A stretch of DNA of 64,000 nt from Phymorhynchus buccinoides (taxonomy: Eukaryota; Mollusca; Gastropoda; Neogastropoda; Raphitomidae). Shown one piece after another: positions 40,178 through 54,845 of this stretch. The stretch spans positions 49,638,372 to 49,702,371 of the forward strand of contig CM065699.1 in assembly GCA_017654935.2 (NCBI GenBank). The letters run 5' to 3'. The notes beneath the pieces are model-generated. The model saw only the letters and a list, made by a program, of their open reading frames with translations. It had not been told where the DNA came from and ran no database searches. A program made the translations under genes and the position numbers. How positions within the stretch are numbered: position 1 is the first letter of the stretch; every line of letters starts with the position of its first letter.

Positions 40178-40373
40178 TACTGGGAGCGTCGATTTACCCA
40201 AAAGGACCCAAAAGGAAACTTTAAGAGACCCAAAAGGAAACTTTAACTTTAAGGGACCCAAAAGGACACAAAAGTGTGTGTGTGTGTGTGTATGTCATTG
40301 TGTATATATATGCGTGTGAGTGAGTGCGTGTCACTATGTAATTCGGCCTTGTCAAAACCCACCTGTTCCCCCT

Positions 40374-40602
40374 GTCGCATGAAAAAAGGTAGCTCGTAAA
40401 AATAAGTAGCTCGCTACCTATGACAGTGTGTATTTTCTACATTGAGCATGAACCACAAATTTCACTTTTTTCTAGGGTTAGGGTTAGGGTTAGGTAAAAT
40501 GGTTAAAGTACAGAAAAAGTGAAATTTGTGGTCGCAAATACAGACTCTCATATAGTACTTAGCGAGCTACTTATTTTTATGAGCTACCTTTTTTCATGCG
40601 AC
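40374..40602. mobile_element. Hairpin MITE with telomere-type repeats in its loop
   Basis: The arms start gtcgcatgaaaaaaggtagc and end gctaccttttttcatgcgac. The inner arms ccacaaatttcactttttt and aaaaagtgaaatttgtgg also pair. Between them, at 40472-40494, are three and a half TTAGGG repeats. Confidence 0.88.
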
Positions 40603-40605
40603 ACC

Positions 40606-40812
40606 CCCGTAATTGAGGCTCCACTCTCTTTCTTTTCTTCTCTCTCTTGCCTTTAGGTCTGTTTCTGCTGCATACCATTTATGTCAAACGTGTGTGTTCG
40701 CTTTGCATTCCATTTTTGTTTGAATGCATTATGGATGCTAACGTGTGTGTGCGCTTTGATTTGATTTCTATCAAGATTCAGCGCCGTATAAATACTGTAT
40801 GTTGTTGTTGTT
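40606..40812 (+). mobile_element. LINE 3' UTR fragment
   Basis: It contains ctctctcttgcctttaggtc, gtttgaatgcattatggatg and cagcgccgtataaatactg with a TTG tail, all shared with 7960-8128. The hairpin MITE sits between this part and a short upstream piece (near 40345-40373). Confidence 0.65.
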
Positions 40813-40814
40813 GT

Positions 40815-40824
40815 GTGTTGATGT

Positions 40825-40900
<76 letters not shown>
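40815..40900 (+). repeat. GT and GA microsatellite
   Basis: A TG run is followed by a GA run of about 48 bp. Confidence 0.95.
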
Positions 40901-40905
<5 letters not shown>

Positions 40906-41092
40906 TGATAATAAAGTAAATACAATTGACTATTGAGAGTATCTTTTTCTGTACACACACACACACACATACACACACATGTGCGCATACACACACTTTT
41001 GGGTTCGATTTGGGTCCTTTTGGGGTCCTTTTGGGTTCTTTTGGGTCCTTTTGGGTAAATTGACGCGCCGCCTTTACTCTACAGTCTTAAAG

Positions 41093-41133
<41 letters not shown>

Positions 41134-41351
41134 CAGTCTAAACGAAGACTTTGGGCGTGGGGCAGGATAAACATCTCCAATCGGAAGAAGAAGGACCCAC
41201 ACTTCTTCTTCAAGTCAATCAGCCAACTTCATCAGGTTGAAGATATTTGCTGTATAATGAAAGGTCATCAGATTCAGAGACTGAGAGAGGCTATAGGCTG
41301 TAAGCCTTTTGCCCTCAATTGTGCAATTTCTTTGTACAGAGCTTGATTGAC

Positions 41352-43042
41352 TATATGACTCTGTGCCAAAAGGTGAGCACGGAGAGGGTCAGGTACTTAC
41401 ATTCTCAATAAATTGTCACATAACCTTCTGACTGTTGTGCTTATGTTATAAACATATAGACAAATGTCTGAAAAGACACTAGAGACAATATCAGCTTTAC
41501 AAGATCAGTAGTTGTTTAGTTATGTGACAATGAATGTCAAATCAGCCCCCAAATCTGGTCTTCAAAAGTGGACATTGCAAATAGTCATGATTTCAACAAG
41601 TGCTAGAACACACAAACTCCAGTAAAATTACTTGAAATTTGGACAGGTTATGCAAAAGTACCTCATTAGTAAACGCTAAAGATTGTAACATTCAAAAATG
41701 AAAGTTCTGTTAGTTATTAGGCTTAAACCAATGTTGATGACAAACATCATTTTTGATGTAATCATTCTGAAAATCAAACTTCCCAACAATTTTCACTTAT
41801 AATAAATCCAAAATACATGAAAATGTCATGCTTTGTTGGAGCAGATATTACTTTATCATAGGAGTATAAAATGACAAAATATATTATTTTAAATAATATT
41901 GCACTTTCTCTTAAAGGTTCTGACTAAGATGTAACACTTGACATCCGTCATACCTAAGCTATAATGCTCAATAAAATCCTCAAGATATATATTTTTAACT
42001 TGCTCTCTTTTATTTTACAATTAAACTGTCATATAAAGTTGACCTCTCCCCTTATTTAACACCAGCATGTTCATTTTTTTCTTCTGCACTAATCCAAATG
42101 TTCAATGTAATCATTTTACTGGACTTGATGTTTGTCATCAAGAAAATGTTAATTATCAAATTTAGCTGGTTTTATTGGTCTAACCATCTAATAAACAAAT
42201 AAACACCACTTCAGTGGGTTTAGTAATTGAGCACTTTGCAGCCTTCATAGAAAGATAAATGAAAAAATAGTGCTTAATGAAAGTTATTAATGTAACTATG
42301 ATGTTCGTCATACATGTCCTATGGTGTAAATAGTGAATTATGATAAATAATTCAACAGTTTAAAAAAACCAACTTTATTCATGCAAGTTATTATTTTCTT
42401 TAAAGCATTCTGCTTACTGTAGTTGACAAAAATACAGTTATTCATAGACATTTTGGCCAGAAACTGGAAAATAAATGATGTAGGTAACTTTGATGTTTGT
42501 CATACATTTTTCACACATTGTGTAATAAAACAAAAACAATGACATGAATCAATTAATAGTTTGGTAGAAAATATTCAGTTAAGTTGTAATTGGGTTTTTT
42601 TATGGCATCTTAAGTACTTAAAGACAGAATTAGTGTATTTGATACAACTTTCAAATGTAAAGTGATGACAAAGGTCATTTGTTACCTCAACAGACCCATA
42701 ATAATCATCATACTAACAACAAATTTCAACAGGAAATGTCACAGACTAATAGCAAACAATGAAAACAACTTAACACAACATGATTTGCTGGAGCTATGAG
42801 AAAATACTGTGACATAACACCATGGTTGTGATGTAATCATTGATGTTTGTCATCAGGTGGAGGACACCACATTATCACTATTTTCTCAGAAATCGGTTGA
42901 AAAATTGTCCTGCCACTTTGCACATGTTTTACCTCATTTATATCCTTTCTAAATATGCATGTATTTAAATGGTATTAATAGTTTCATTTTTTACCCTCTA
43001 TGTCCACTTTTCATGCCCACCTTTTGGCACAGAGTCATATAT
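41352..43042. mobile_element. 1.69-kb TIR element with about 180-bp periodic box
   Basis: The 27-bp inverted ends contain atgactctgtgccaaaaggt (41352) and accttttggcacagagtcat (43042). There is no long ORF. A box resembling TTGATGTTTGTCATCA, often preceded by atgtaa, recurs near 41740, 41945, 42130, 42303, 42495, 42672 (inverted) and 42848, so about every 170-205 bp, while the sequence between is unalike by eye. The layout recalls mollusc elements with internal ~160-bp repeats (Pearl-like), from memory. Confidence 0.7.
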
Positions 43043-43254
43043 ATTTATAAAAAAAATTTAAACACACATACACACACTATTTTTCTTCCTGCTGCAACGC
43101 ACAATGTTGTATTAAGTGTCCAGAGGGACAGCTCAGCGTCTATAAACAGATTCAGACATGTGGCTGCACTATGCTTATAAAAATCTAGTGGACCCCCCTG
43201 ACTAAAGTATTAGAATCTTCACACTGTTGAAGGAGGATACTATGAAAGAAGAAC

Positions 43255-43256
<2 letters not shown>

Positions 43257-43307
<51 letters not shown>
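43257..43307 (+). repeat. CA microsatellite
   Basis: Pure CA run of about 50 bp. Confidence 0.97.
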
Positions 43308-43308
<1 letters not shown>

Positions 43309-43960
43309 AATACTGCACATTGCTTACAAAAATCTACATTATGAAGGGATTGGACAAATATCAAGTAAATCTTTGGTTTAATCTAAAGTTGTTTTGAACT
43401 TCATACGTATTTTCTTCTTTTTTTTCTTCTTCAGGTTTTCAGGGGACTTGGTTAAATTGTTCTTCTGTGCATCATGTGTAAGCAGCTCCAAGTATTGTCT
43501 GTTGACCAAACTTCCAATTAACTTAGTTAATTAGTCTTGCACATTAAGTACTCCAAGGGAGGAAAGACAGAAAGGAATCTTGACAAGATAACAACTGTCA
43601 GTGGAGGTTAAAACTTGGGGTACTTTTAAGTAGAAACCTCAAGAAGATAGATTTTACAGTTTAAATAAAATCATATATATGTATTCCTTAACTAAATTTT
43701 TTGTTAAACTAATATAAAATCATATTATATTCCTTAACTCCTTAACAGAGTGAACAAATATATGCGTGTGCATGTTTGTATAACTATATCTATGAGTATG
43801 TGTTTGCGTGGGAAGAGCGAGCGCATCTGAGTATGTTCGATATGTATGATGTAACCCTGCATGTGGAGTGAATTTTAGTTTTGTTAAGCGCCATGACTAG
43901 TTCGTCTAGAATGTGCGCTCTATAAATGTCTTTATTATTATTATTATTGTTATTATTAAC
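43308..43960. other. AT-rich stretch ending in a LINE-type 3' tail
   Basis: No exon is seen. From about 43885 the text gttaagcgccatgactag, then gcgctctataaatgtc and ATT repeats, is a LINE-type 3' tail. Confidence 0.45.
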
Positions 43961-44079
43961 TCAGTTTAATGTCTGTTTAATTAACCTTCGCAAGAACCTG
44001 AAATCGATCATGTGATTTACTGATTAACAACAGCGTGAACATTTCACACCTTGACAACTCAATCAGTCAATGCTGATAG

Positions 44080-44556
44080 TTAACCCCTTGACTGCCGGAG
44101 AAAATTTAAGAAGAAAAACCCAAAAAGACATAAAAAAATGGTCAAATGTAAAACTAAAAGAGAACTAATAATAGTCAATCTGGCAAAATGGTCAGGGGAT
44201 AACCCTCCTGACTGTCCAAAAGCAAAAATCTATGTTCCAGAGTTATTCCCCTTCATCTGATGACGTCATCAGTGACGTCATCAAGCCCATATATAACAGT
44301 TTCAGATTGTTGGGGCCCGGGCCATTGACCCACATTGACGGTGATTTGACCCCTCATTTTGTGCACCCAGGGGTCATCTGACCCATGAAGTTTGTAACAA
44401 AATGTAAGTGTAGTACCATGGTGACACATTATTGGCCCATTATTTTGGAAATTGACCCATCATTTTCTGTAAGCAGGGGTCATATGACCCATGAAGTTTG
44501 AAAACAATCTGAAGCTGCATATGTAATACGTTATGACTTATATGGCAAGGGGTTAA
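44080..44556. mobile_element. TTAA MITE, family T2
   Basis: It begins TTAACCCCTTGACTGCCGG and ends ggcaaggggttaa. It contains tgacgtcatcagtgacgtca, two overlapping CRE-like palindromes. It lies about 330 bp upstream of the SYS1 start codon. Confidence 0.8.
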
Positions 44557-44587
44557 ATATCGAGTAAATAAAATCCTTTTCCTCAAC

Positions 44588-44798
44588 TCAGTCCAATGTC
44601 GACCTGAAGAACCTTGACAAACTCTCTAACAGTGTGAACATTCCGGCGTGTAGTGACAACTCGTGTCAATGCTGAAGTTCAAGATATAAAAAAAGAAATC
44701 CTCAGTCCAATGTCGGCCTATTAGAACCTTGACAAGCTCGCTAACAAAGTGAACGTTCCGGCGCATAGTGCCAACTCGTGTCAATGCTGAAGCTGTTC
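44588..44798 (+). repeat. Tandem duplication upstream of SYS1
   Basis: Copies at about 44590-44680 and 44707-44798 share gtccaatgtcg, gaaccttgacaa, gtgaac.ttccggcg and caactcgtgtcaatgctgaa. A weaker third copy may lie at 43975-44078. The second copy ends 88 nt before the SYS1 ATG. Confidence 0.85.
44685..44690 (+). promoter_or_regulatory. Possible TATA box for SYS1
   Basis: TATAAA followed by an A run, 196 nt upstream of the start codon and between the two duplicated blocks. Placement is plausible; there is no other support. Confidence 0.22.
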
Positions 44799-44885
44799 GG
44801 CCAAGAGTGGATTCGGGGCAGAATCCGAAGAGCTGTTGCATCCTCATCATCCTCCTCCTCCTCCTCCTCCTCGTCATCTTCGGCC

Positions 44886-48732
<3,847 letters not shown>

Positions 48733-48755
48733 CACCGCTTGCTGCTGCGTTGACA

Positions 48756-49241
48756 TTAACTCACTCGGCACTGGCCAGTTGCTTCCTCTTAGTCTTACAA
48801 CCATTCGGGACGGGCCATTTGACTAGGTTGGAAAACCCATCACCACAAAAAAGTTATGAAAAGCTATGGGCTGATATTTTCAGAGAAGATTACTAACACC
48901 ATGCACTAAACGATCGCAAAATACCAGATTCCACACCTTCGTCGTTTGTCTCCTATTGATAAAAACAGATAACACATAGAAAGGAGGAAAATTTCACATT
49001 CCAATCTTTGACCCCTCCCTACAGCCAACCCTGAATGTACAGTCTGCAATCATTGGTTGATTTCAAGAGAGGCAAAGCCAAAGCAAACTGAAAGTAAGTT
49101 ACGACTTGGTTCTTGAAAGCTGGTTACATGCCAGAAATCAAAACCTCTTGAAAACTCTCATGAGCCGGAGCCGGCTCATTCGTCCTAAACGGTTGTGCAA
49201 GCCATGAGCCGGATCCGGCTCATTCGTCCCGAGTGAGTTAA
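48756..49241. mobile_element. TTAA MITE, family T3 (CACTCGG ends)
   Basis: Ends TTAACTCACTCGGCACTGG and gtcccgagtgagttaa, 24 nt after the SYS1 stop. A second copy at 59651-60131 has the same inside. A ccggctcattcgtcc block is doubled near the right end. Confidence 0.88.
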
Positions 49242-49262
49242 AACACTGGACTTTTTGTGAGT

Positions 49263-49428
49263 ACTGTATTTTTCGCACTATAAGGCGCACCTGATTATAA
49301 GGCCCAAATTTTACACAAATCTCAGACTCTGTTACAATGGTTTCTTACTATATTATCAGTCACATTATAAGGCGCAGGGGTCTCAGTCTGGGGAAAAAGT
49401 ATCGCCTTATAGTCCGAAGAATACGGTA
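49263..49428. mobile_element. 'ATAAGGCG' MITE
   Basis: Inverted ends actgtatttttcgcactata and tatagtccgaagaatacggt. Inside it repeats ataaggcgca. No ORF. Confidence 0.75.
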
Positions 49429-49489
49429 GTTGTCGGGGCAGTGGGTGGATGCCTTGTGCCTCCATACGGGGAGCTGGATGACCCTGCCC

Positions 49490-49885
49490 CCTCCACGAGT
49501 CTCTCCCCGTGGGAATACCGGGGGGGGGGGGTCTTTCAGTGATGTACCGAGGATCAAAAAGTGATAGGACAAACTGTCCTGAGACTAGAGAAATCAATAG
49601 GACAATGTCCTAGCGCGTATAGCTGTTTCCGAAATCAATAAGACAAAGCATGCCAGCGTTAAAAAAATAGTCATTTGTCCTGACAGGGGAAAGCACAATA
49701 TGACATTTTTAATTGTACTAGGTCAATGGCCTATGACCGGGGCCTTGGGACATCCCTGGTCTTTCGTAAAAATAGTTCCCCCACCTTCTGGCAGTTCTGT
49801 GCTTGTAACTTCCTCTTATCTGCCACTCTCTTTGACTCTGCCTTTTCCCTTTGCTTTATGCCATCTATCGTTCTGATTTATTGGC
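49490..49885 (-). mobile_element. Dispersed repeat family B, minus copy with an insertion
   Basis: The 3' end (ggaataccggggg) lies near 49510 and the remainder (aatagttcccccacc, ctctgccttttccctttgc) near 49770-49885. About 220 bp of unrelated sequence separates them. Confidence 0.55.
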
Positions 49886-50129
49886 CCATTGAGCCTTTAA
49901 CAACAAAAATCTTCCAAATAATTTTTCTCCTTTTGAGCTCCGCCGAAATCGGAATGTGTCAGCTGTACGCAGCGGGGAGACCAGTGAAAACTTAAAAACG
50001 TACACATGCGTACCTTACCCATTATGGCCATACGGTCTGGGAACGCAGAAGAAGAGAAGAAGAAGAAGTGAGCAGTTGTGGGAGAACTGGAGGGGTGGCG
50101 GTGGGGTGAGGGTGTCCCCACTCTCTCTG

Positions 50130-51050
50130 GGGGAAGGTCCTCTGCATGAAAGCAGAGATGAAGGCTATTCCGCTGATGGGTCAACGCGTGGACTTATAGA
50201 TGTGGGAGAACTTTGGAAGGGCGGGGGTTGGGACAGGGGTGTGGGGGTGGGATGTCGCGCGCGTGGCACTCGCCACCGAATCACCGTCGAGTTCCTCTGC
50301 ATGAAGGCTGAGGTGAAGGCTCATGGGACAATGTGTGGACTTATAGGTGTGGAACTTGGGGGATGGGCGGGGTTCCTGTAGACACAGGAGAATTGGGATG
50401 GGCTGGGGGTGAGGGTTTCTCTGCGTGAAGGCCGTATCGCTCATGGGGCATCGCATGGACTTATAGGACTAAGTTATAGACACTGGAGAACTTTAGTTTG
50501 GGAGCTGCTGTGTTCACATAGATATACAGGCATGAGATTGTTTAGCCTTTAGACTGATTTCAGGCTTTTTGATGGCCCCAGAAATCGTTTTTGAGAGCAC
50601 ACAATTGAGTATAAAAATACTTCTTATGAGTCAATGAAAAGGAACTAAATTCAATTCTACTCCTAATGTTGTTTTTATGGCTTAAATTAAAATTTTAAAA
50701 AGCTTCAATTTCGGGGGGCTTCAGCCTTTTTCGGACACTTGTCAGCCTAAATCATAATTTCTCAATCTCATGCCTGATATACATGGCTGCTCGCAGGCAG
50801 TTTGAACTTCTAATTTCATGGGAGAGCTCTGGCTGTCTTTTGGCATCAACAGGCTGGCTGAGAGACAGTTTGCACCTCTGCTGGACCAGCGTGTGGACTT
50901 TATGGATGTGGGAGAACTTTGGAGGGTGGGGGTGGGAGGGTGTGTGTGTAAGGGGGGGGCTCACCACTCTCACGGGAGAGTTCCTCTGCATGAAGGCTGA
51001 GATGAAGGCTATGCCGCTGATGGGGCAGCGCGTGGACTTAATTGTAGGCA
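50130..51050 (+). repeat. SYS1: Degenerate copies of the SYS1 terminal exon end (about 5)
   Basis: Copies of the last coding stretch lie near 50137-50200, 50287-50345, 50418-50465, 50875-50910 (partial) and 50968-51040. They contain gagttcctctgcatgaa, ggctgagatgaaggct and gcgtggactta, matching the SYS1 end at 48664-48732. The last is the best and reads GEFLCMKAEMKAMPLMGQRV. Each is followed by gtgggagaactttgg or a relative. They are not needed for SYS1 and look like a decayed tandem expansion. Confidence 0.85.
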
Positions 51051-51286
51051 GGGAGAACTTCAGTTTGGGAGCTGCCTGGAGGCAGACTTTCTATGTGAGC
51101 ACAGCAGCTCCCAAACACAAGTTCTCTAAACTAAAGATTATGTGAATTTTGCTACTTTAAAAAAAAAAGACTTGTCTCAAAACACTGATGTGATGTGATG
51201 TACATGTGTTTAAATTATTACTTGATTGAGTCGTGCTTGTTTTTTTCCTTTTCTGTATATCCCCTGTAAAGCTCTGCTGCTGAACT

Positions 51287-51705
51287 AACGTAATTCACGG
51301 ACTACAAGCCGTTTCGTAATATAAGCCACACCCCCTACTTAAAAAAATTAATCTGAAAAAAGTAACGCATAAGCCGCGTCGAAGCATAAGCCGCGGAAGC
51401 GTGGCGATGCACGATGTCCGCTTCCGGTTGAGTCGAGAGTTGATCGCGGGTGTGTTGACTGCCAAAACGGAAAGTGTCGGACCGCAAAACAGATCGTCAT
51501 TTTGTGAAAAATATACTGAAATCAAGGTGATTTATTTTGTCTTCAACCATGAACACAGACCACAGATCAAAGGTCTGAATCAAGGATGCCACTGAGTTGA
51601 GTTTACTTTCACTTTCGGTAACGTTTATGCCGCTGCACTGTACTAGCCGCAAGGGGTGTGTGTGTGTAAAAAAAAGGTGCGGCTTATAGTCCGCGAATTA
51701 CGGTA
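51287..51705. mobile_element. MITE with CGTAATTC inverted ends
   Basis: The left end cgtaattcacggactacaag pairs with cttatagtccgcgaattacg at the right. A 419-bp element without transposase, related in style to the ATAAGGCG family. Confidence 0.8.
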
Positions 51706-52249
51706 CTATCAGTTATTATGACTTTGCAGTGGGATATTGCTTTTATCCTATCTCAAGAGACTTGGTGTTTATCCTATGAGGTCGAAGAACGTTAAAGTGA
51801 ACTTTCACGCTTATTTTATTTCATCAACAAACAAACAAAATTATTTTAATTAAATTAAGTTTTTTGATACCCCTTTTAAAAATACATAACCTAGTTCTCT
51901 AGTTTCAGGTGTTTTGAACTAGTCAGTTGCTTTGACATCAATTCGTCTATGATTTAAAATGGTGGTATTGTTTGTAGATGTGGCGGGAATAGTGGGAAAA
52001 AAACTAGATATCATTATTGTTAGTTTGAATCTTTGTGATATTTTAGAGCAGTTTATTTATTATTTAGCACCGTGTATTTTAGATCTGGCTGTAGAGTGGG
52101 TGTAGAGATTTCAGTCGCATGTTAAATGCTGTATGTATGTGTGCAAGGTTTTCTTTTTCAATTTTACAGTTTCATTTTGTCCCACCTGACTAGGGCAGTG
52201 GGTGGATGCCTCGTGCCTCCATACGGGGAGCTGGACGACCCCGCCCCCT
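51706..52249. other. Intergenic stretch without recognised feature
   Basis: AT-rich; no exon or assigned element. Confidence 0.4.
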
Positions 52250-52425
52250 CCACGAGTCTCTCCCCCATGGGGGGGGGGGAATAGTTCCCCCACCTTCTGG
52301 AAGTTCTGTGCTTGTAATTTCTTCTAATCTGCCACTCTCTTTGACTCTGCCTTTTCCCTTTGCTTTGTGTCATCTACTATCTTTCTGACTTATTGGCCCA
52401 TGCTCCTGCCTTTTTTCCAAAAAGT
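52250..52425 (-). mobile_element. Dispersed repeat family B, minus copy
   Basis: It contains aatagttcccccaccttctg and ctctgccttttccctttgc. A plus-strand 3' fragment of the same family (ending ggtatcccc) follows at about 52480-52560. Confidence 0.7.
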
Positions 52426-52685
52426 CTTCCAAATAATTTTTCTCCTTTGAGCTCCTCCGAAATCAGAATGTGTCGGCTGTGACAGATTAGAGGAAGTTCA
52501 AGCACAGAAGGTGGGGGAACTATTTGAATGAAAGACCCCCCCCCCCAGGTATCCCCTTCGGGGGATGGATGAATCATTCAAAAAACAAATTATTGGCATA
52601 CTTATGTAATGAACAAATGATTGGCATACTTATGTAATGGACGGCTCTCAATAAACTCTATCAAGTCGTTGAGGGCAGGTGGGTC

Positions 52686-53159
52686 TCATGTGTGATCGAT
52701 GCCCAAGCTTGGTAGCGGAGGAGTTTGTCTTCTTCTTCGTCGTCGATCACATCCATCGGAGATGCCAGCAGCCCGCACGAATGCAGCAGTCGCCTGGAGA
52801 TTGGCTACGTTTCCGTGCAGCTTTTCCCTCAGTGGTGTTGGGTCTGGCCACATTTCTTGTCTGGGGACATTGTGGAGTGGGCAGTGTTGAAGAAGAACAT
52901 GCTCTACATTCATGAGGTCTGCTCCACATGGGCATGATTTGGTCTCTCCAATTCTAAATTTGCTGAAAAGGTGGGCGCGAAGTCTGTTGTGCCCTGTTCT
53001 CAGCCTGATTAGGATGACCTGGTCCGTTCTGCTGAGCTTGTGGTAGGGATCAGCTGGGTGAAATTTTGGAAGGAGTTTGTGAAGACTGTTCTGTAGTTGC
53101 TGCCATATGCATAGTGATATTTGAATGTTGGTCTCTACCGGAAGTATGTGTGCACCCAT
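52686..53159 (-). mobile_element. LINE (Jockey-like) ORF2 C-terminal fragment
   Basis: The minus frame encodes a protein tail with DQVILIRLRTGHNRLRAHLF, then CPCGADLMNVEHVLLQCP-like text (SCPCGADLMNVEHVLLQHC). This RLRTGH...CxCG...EHvLL..C pattern is the conserved end of Jockey/CR1-type reverse transcriptase proteins. The reverse transcriptase core is absent; the copy is 5'-truncated. Confidence 0.8.
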
Positions 53160-53565
53160 CTGTGTGTGGATGTGTCTTTCATCTAATATCTATCCACTAC
53201 ATGTGATACTACTAGATGACCAGTGTGTGTGTGAGAGTGCATATCTGTGTGTCTGTGTGTGTTGTGATGTATTTATTTCTTGGATGCCAAACTGTTTACT
53301 GTCAAAGTAAAACTGGCGGGAGGAAAAAAAGTTGTGAATTTCTTGTTTGTCCTTGATAAAGAATGCATGTTTGCTCTTTCGCGGATGAAAGATGAAAAGA
53401 CTTTCCGAAAGATAGCTTTAAAACAGCTTTGTGGAGCAATGTCAGATCAAATTGCAATACACAAATTGTTTGACAATTCAGATTGTATCTTGTTTTGTGT
53501 AAGCATTTTTACGATATGTATGAGATTTTCGATTTCAAGAAGCTTTTATGAGAATTACACTGCTA

Positions 53566-53880
53566 CTTCTTCTTCGTTCGCTCAGACAGTTCCCTGTCAT
53601 ATGAGCATAGATGCGTCATGCTGCCGTTATGCGCCTAACTCAGAAATAGTTAGGCCTAGCATGTCCGACTTCGGCTGAAGAAATCTTTTGTAAGAATTTA
53701 TGGAAAAAAAGGAGAATGGACCGGTAAGAGAAAGATAGCAGATGACAGTAAGCAAAGGGGAAAAGGCAGAGTCAAAGAGAATGACAGAATGAGAGGAAGT
53801 TACAAGCACAGAACTTCCAGAAGGTGGGGGAACTATTTGTACAAAAGACCCCCCCCCCCCCCGGTATCCCCAGGGGGGGT
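53566..53880 (+). mobile_element. Dispersed repeat family B, full-length
   Basis: From ttcttcgttcgctcagaca to ggtatcccc, with an expanded C run before the end. Confidence 0.8.
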
Positions 53881-54610
53881 AGATTACACTGCAATTGCTG
53901 CACATATTGTTCACTCATATCGTTCTTGTGTCATAACATTGTTGTGAAAGAGTGACATTGTTGAGAAAGATTAGATTGTATGTTTTGTGGAAGCATTTTT
54001 ATGACATGTATGAGATTTTTCGATCCTCAAAAATTTCTGGGCGCAAGGATTTTGAAAAGTTGCTGCAGTGCAGTTGCTGCACATATTATTGTTTGCTCAT
54101 ATTTTTTGTTGTTGCGTCTTGGACATATTGTTGAGGAACGTGAGAGATAGATTAATATTGTTGTGTTCATAATGGAAAGAAAAAAAAAAGTATGTGGGAT
54201 GTTCATATTTGAACGGAATATGTGGGTGAAATGATTAAAAGATATTAGATGGGATCGGAGGTCTCTTTTGTAGATTTGCAACAATGTTGACAAAAAGTGT
54301 GGTGATGGAAACGTGTGTGTGTGTGCGCTCGTGTGTGTGTGTCAAAGTCAAAAAGTCAAAAATACTTTATTATCACGTTAGGTGAAATTACAGCGTGGTC
54401 TCGTACAAGCACAATACAATCAAAGAAACACATTTGCATGCATGAAAAATGGAAACAAAACTAAGGAAAAATGAATGACAAATCATGCTTCGCGAAAAAA
54501 CATTTGAACATAGTTAGGGTCGATAGAATCTCATTTGTTCACCCCCACCCTCTCCAAGTCACCTCAAGCTTTCACATATTTTTTGTCCCTTCCCATTCCC
54601 AACATTTCAT
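53881..54610. other. Intergenic stretch with a weak local duplication
   Basis: The text tgcagttgctgcacatatt occurs near 54070, and a related caattgctgcacatattgtt near 53890; aagattagattgta and agcatttttatgacatgta echo sequence near 53485-53520. This suggests an old duplication of about 550 bp interrupted by family B. No gene. Confidence 0.4.
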
Positions 54611-54613
54611 GCG

Positions 54614-54845
<232 letters not shown>

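Larger units (their letters stand above)
40178..41070. mobile_element. Composite element with inverted AAAGGACCC ends
   Basis: The left end has gatttacccaaaaggaccc repeated in part, and the right end has gggtccttttgggtaaattg. In between are a hairpin MITE (40374-40602), a LINE 3' UTR (40606-40812) and GT/GA microsatellites. No transposase. It may be one transposon with later insertions. Confidence 0.55.

Noticed and set aside
40472..40494. Possible chromosome end
   Set aside because: Only three and a half TTAGGG repeats, inside a MITE with normal sequence on both sides.
52679..52937. Plus-strand open frames over the LINE fragment
   Set aside because: They are antisense to a recognisable LINE ORF2 C-terminus.
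53280..53678. 132-codon open frame starting MDAKLFTVKVKLAGG
   Set aside because: No recognised motif, AT-rich codon use unlike the real exons here, and the 3' part runs into a family B repeat.
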